Assembly: GCA_934486635.1 (NCBI GenBank)
Contig: CAKSPZ010000001.1
Location: 124,001-188,000, forward strand
Direction of reading: 5' to 3'
DNA: 64,000 bases
From: an uncultured Eubacteriales bacterium
GTDB lineage: Bacteria; Bacillota; Clostridia; Oscillospirales; Acutalibacteraceae
The stretch's first letter is position 1, and the number at the start of each line of letters is the position of its first letter. Both the position numbers and the translations under genes were made by a program. The notes under the pieces are model-generated. The model saw only the letters and a list, made by a program, of their open reading frames with translations. It ran no database searches and had not been told where the DNA came from. Positions 62,517 to 64,000 of this stretch are shown here, in pieces.

Positions 62517-63851
62517 ATGAACGATAAAAATAAGAATGATCAGGATATGAAATCTCAAGAGGAAATTTTATCTGAGAATATTAAAAAAAAGGTGGAAAAT
62601 TTTGAGGTTAATATTGATCATACATATAATGAAAAAGAAAACATAGAAAATTTAATGAGTTATAGTGAAAATAAAAAGAAAAAGCATGATAAAAGTATAA
62701 AACTGAAAAAAGTAGATAATAAAATAAAAAGGTCATTTGAATATGTAAAATTTTTTAAATCAATATGGATTTTTTTAATTTTTTCAGTGTGCTTGATTTT
62801 AGGTCAATTTGTAGTTCTTGGTACGCTTGATATGTTGGCTATTACAAGAAATGATAGTATGGTAAGTATTGAAATCCCCAAAGGGACTAGTAAGACAAAA
62901 GTTGCAGATATGCTATATGACAATGGAGTTATTAAACAACCAACGTTTTTTAAATTGTATTTATTTCTTACAAAAGGTTCTCAAAAATTTATTCCAGGGA
63001 GTTTTGAAATAAAAACAAATCTTGATTATGAAGCGACTATAAATTATTTACAGTCGAATGCTAACAGGATTGATTCAGATGTAGTAAATGTAACTATCCC
63101 AGAAGGTAAAAATGTAATGGAAATTGCTGAAATATTAGAAAAAAATGAGATTTGTTCAGCAGAAGAGTTTATGGAAGCTTGTAAAACAGGTGATTTTGAT
63201 AAAAATTATGATTTTATAGAAAATAACAAAAATGATGATGTGATATATAGATTTGAAGGTTATTTATTCCCAGATACGTATAGTTTTTATAAAAATGTTG
63301 AACCAACTTCAGTTATTAAAAAGTTTTTAAATAACTTTAACAATAAAATTTCTAAAAAAATCCTTACAGATGATTCAAATGAGAAGGTAAGTGTAAGAAC
63401 GTTAGCAGAAAGAAAATCTTTATCTGTAAAGGATTTAGTGAATTTTGCGGCTATTGTTCAAGCAGAGGCTGCAAATGATGCTGATATGAATGGTGTATCT
63501 GCAGTTATAAGCAATAGATTAAATACCGTCAATACTGCAGGTATGTCGCCTTATGGGGATGCAATAAATGGTTGTTTATCTGTAGATGCTACTGTTTGGT
63601 ATCCTTATAGAAACAAAGATAAGGTTCCGGAAAGTATTGTTGACAATTATGAAAGTCCGTATAATACGTATAAGTTTAAAGGGTTACCAATAGGACCGAT
63701 TTGTAATCCCGGATTGACCGCTGTTGAATCTGTGCTTAATTTTAAACCAACACAATACTATTTTTACTGCCATGATAATAAAGGAAAAACCTATTATGCA
63801 CAGACTTTTGCAGAACATAATGTTAATTTAAAAAAAGCCGGTATTAAATAA
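62517..63851 (+). CDS. mltG: Endolytic murein transglycosylase MltG
   Basis: The 444-residue protein has a charged cytoplasmic N-terminus, one membrane helix (IWIFLIFSVCLILGQFVVLG), a LysM-like subdomain (SIEIPKGTSKTKVADMLYDNG) and the YceG catalytic domain with FAAIVQAEAANDADMNGVSAVISNRLN, SVDATVWYPY, LPIGPICNPGLTAVESVL and FAEHN. The catalytic Glu corresponds to the Glu in QAE. MltG cuts new glycan strands to set their length outside the membrane. ATG 62517 follows AAGGAG; the upstream frame start at 62493 has no ribosome site. Confidence 0.94.
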   Translation: MNDKNKNDQDMKSQEEILSENIKKKVENFEVNIDHTYNEKENIENLMSYSENKKKKHDKSIKLKKVDNKIKRSFEYVKFFKSIWIFLIFSVCLILGQFVVLGTLDMLAITRNDSMVSIEIPKGTSKTKVADMLYDNGVIKQPTFFKLYLFLTKGSQKFIPGSFEIKTNLDYEATINYLQSNANRIDSDVVNVTIPEGKNVMEIAEILEKNEICSAEEFMEACKTGDFDKNYDFIENNKNDDVIYRFEGYLFPDTYSFYKNVEPTSVIKKFLNNFNNKISKKILTDDSNEKVSVRTLAERKSLSVKDLVNFAAIVQAEAANDADMNGVSAVISNRLNTVNTAGMSPYGDAINGCLSVDATVWYPYRNKDKVPESIVDNYESPYNTYKFKGLPIGPICNPGLTAVESVLNFKPTQYYFYCHDNKGKTYYAQTFAEHNVNLKKAGIK

Positions 63852-63878
63852 GTTTTTATAGAAAGAGGACAAGTTATT

Positions 63879-64000
63879 TTGAATAATAATTTTATTTTAG
63901 AAAAGCCAGAAATTTTATCTCCTGCAGGAGATATGGAAAGATTGATTACTGCGGTTAACTTCGGTGCAGATGCAGTTTATTTAGCAGGTCAAGAATTTGG
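63879..64000 (+). CDS. U32-family peptidase, N-terminal fragment
   Basis: Only the first 40 codons are in the window. The TTG at 63879 follows AAAGAGGA, and the product reads KPEILSPAGDMERLITAVNF, then GADAVYLAGQEFG, the standard start of U32 family proteins. Some of these make tRNA or rRNA modifications (RlhA/TrhP type) rather than degrade proteins; the subfamily cannot be told from this part. It follows mltG by 27 bp. Confidence 0.9.
   Translation, partial: MNNNFILEKPEILSPAGDMERLITAVNFGADAVYLAGQEF

Overview
The window reads as a chromosomal segment of an AT-rich, endospore-forming member of the Bacillota, most likely class Clostridia. The signs are the spoIIIAA-AH operon, spoIIID, sigK with a pro-sequence, yunB, a BofC-like protein, strong AGGAGG-type ribosome sites with many TTG and GTG starts, ThyX in place of ThyA, GatCAB, and the clostridial gene order nusB-xseA-xseB-ispA-dxs-tlyA-nadK. 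I saw no tRNA, rRNA, insertion sequence, phage gene or CRISPR array.

Layout. 1-7.9 kb: the 3'-truncated glycogen phosphorylase gene (minus), then a plus-strand group of exported or membrane proteins (zinc phospholipase C-like, an unknown secreted protein, a zinc-ribbon membrane protein, a small coiled-coil protein), pyruvate kinase (minus), and a VanY-like protein that has lost its catalytic residues. 8.1-8.3 kb: an isolated 56-codon peptide gene with a double-glycine-like leader. 8.4-16 kb: a complete glycine cleavage system (gcvT, gcvH, gcvPA, gcvPB) with lipoate ligase and dihydrolipoyl dehydrogenase, then a sugar-phosphate transferase. 16-21 kb: an unusual membrane or exported AAA+ ATPase, a LiaF-like protein, fumarase and malic enzyme. 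21.3-23.9 kb: spoIIID facing three Nif11-type peptide precursors and a two-domain GNAT. 23.9-25 kb: a CorA-type Mg2+ transporter behind a short leader ORF and an attenuator-like leader RNA. 25-33.9 kb: PTS enzyme I, a D,D-carboxypeptidase, a phosphoesterase, sbcDC and a cation efflux protein. 33.9-41.6 kb: yunB, ligA and the eight-gene spoIIIA operon. 41.6-49 kb: the nusB to nadK housekeeping operon. 49-58 kb: a small exported protein, a K+ channel, a BofC-like protein, PBP1A, aspartokinase, gatCAB and sigK. 58-64 kb: thyX-tmk, a DUF2156 protein, a GNAT, a DJ-1/PfpI protein, 5-formyl-THF cyclo-ligase, mltG and the start of a U32 peptidase.

How the genes work together. GcvT/H/PA/PB, LplA and Lpd form one glycine-oxidising, lipoate-dependent module that feeds one-carbon units to folate; ThyX and 5-formyl-THF cyclo-ligase use the same pool. 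SpoIIID and SigK control mother-cell gene expression, SpoIIIA makes the mother cell-forespore channel, and YunB and the BofC-like protein also fit sporulation. PBP1A, MltG and the carboxypeptidase act on peptidoglycan.

Most interesting: (1) the corA leader, in which an MNPDP-starting 28-residue peptide overlaps a terminator whose 3' arm can pair with three alternative segments, including the corA Shine-Dalgarno region; the start resembles the enterobacterial Mg2+-sensing leader peptide MgtL. (2) Three Cys-free, Lys-rich Nif11 precursors next to a two-domain GNAT. (3) A signal-peptide-bearing ClpB/torsin-like AAA+ ATPase. (4) A catalytically dead VanY-like protein. (5) A peptide gene at 8.1 kb.
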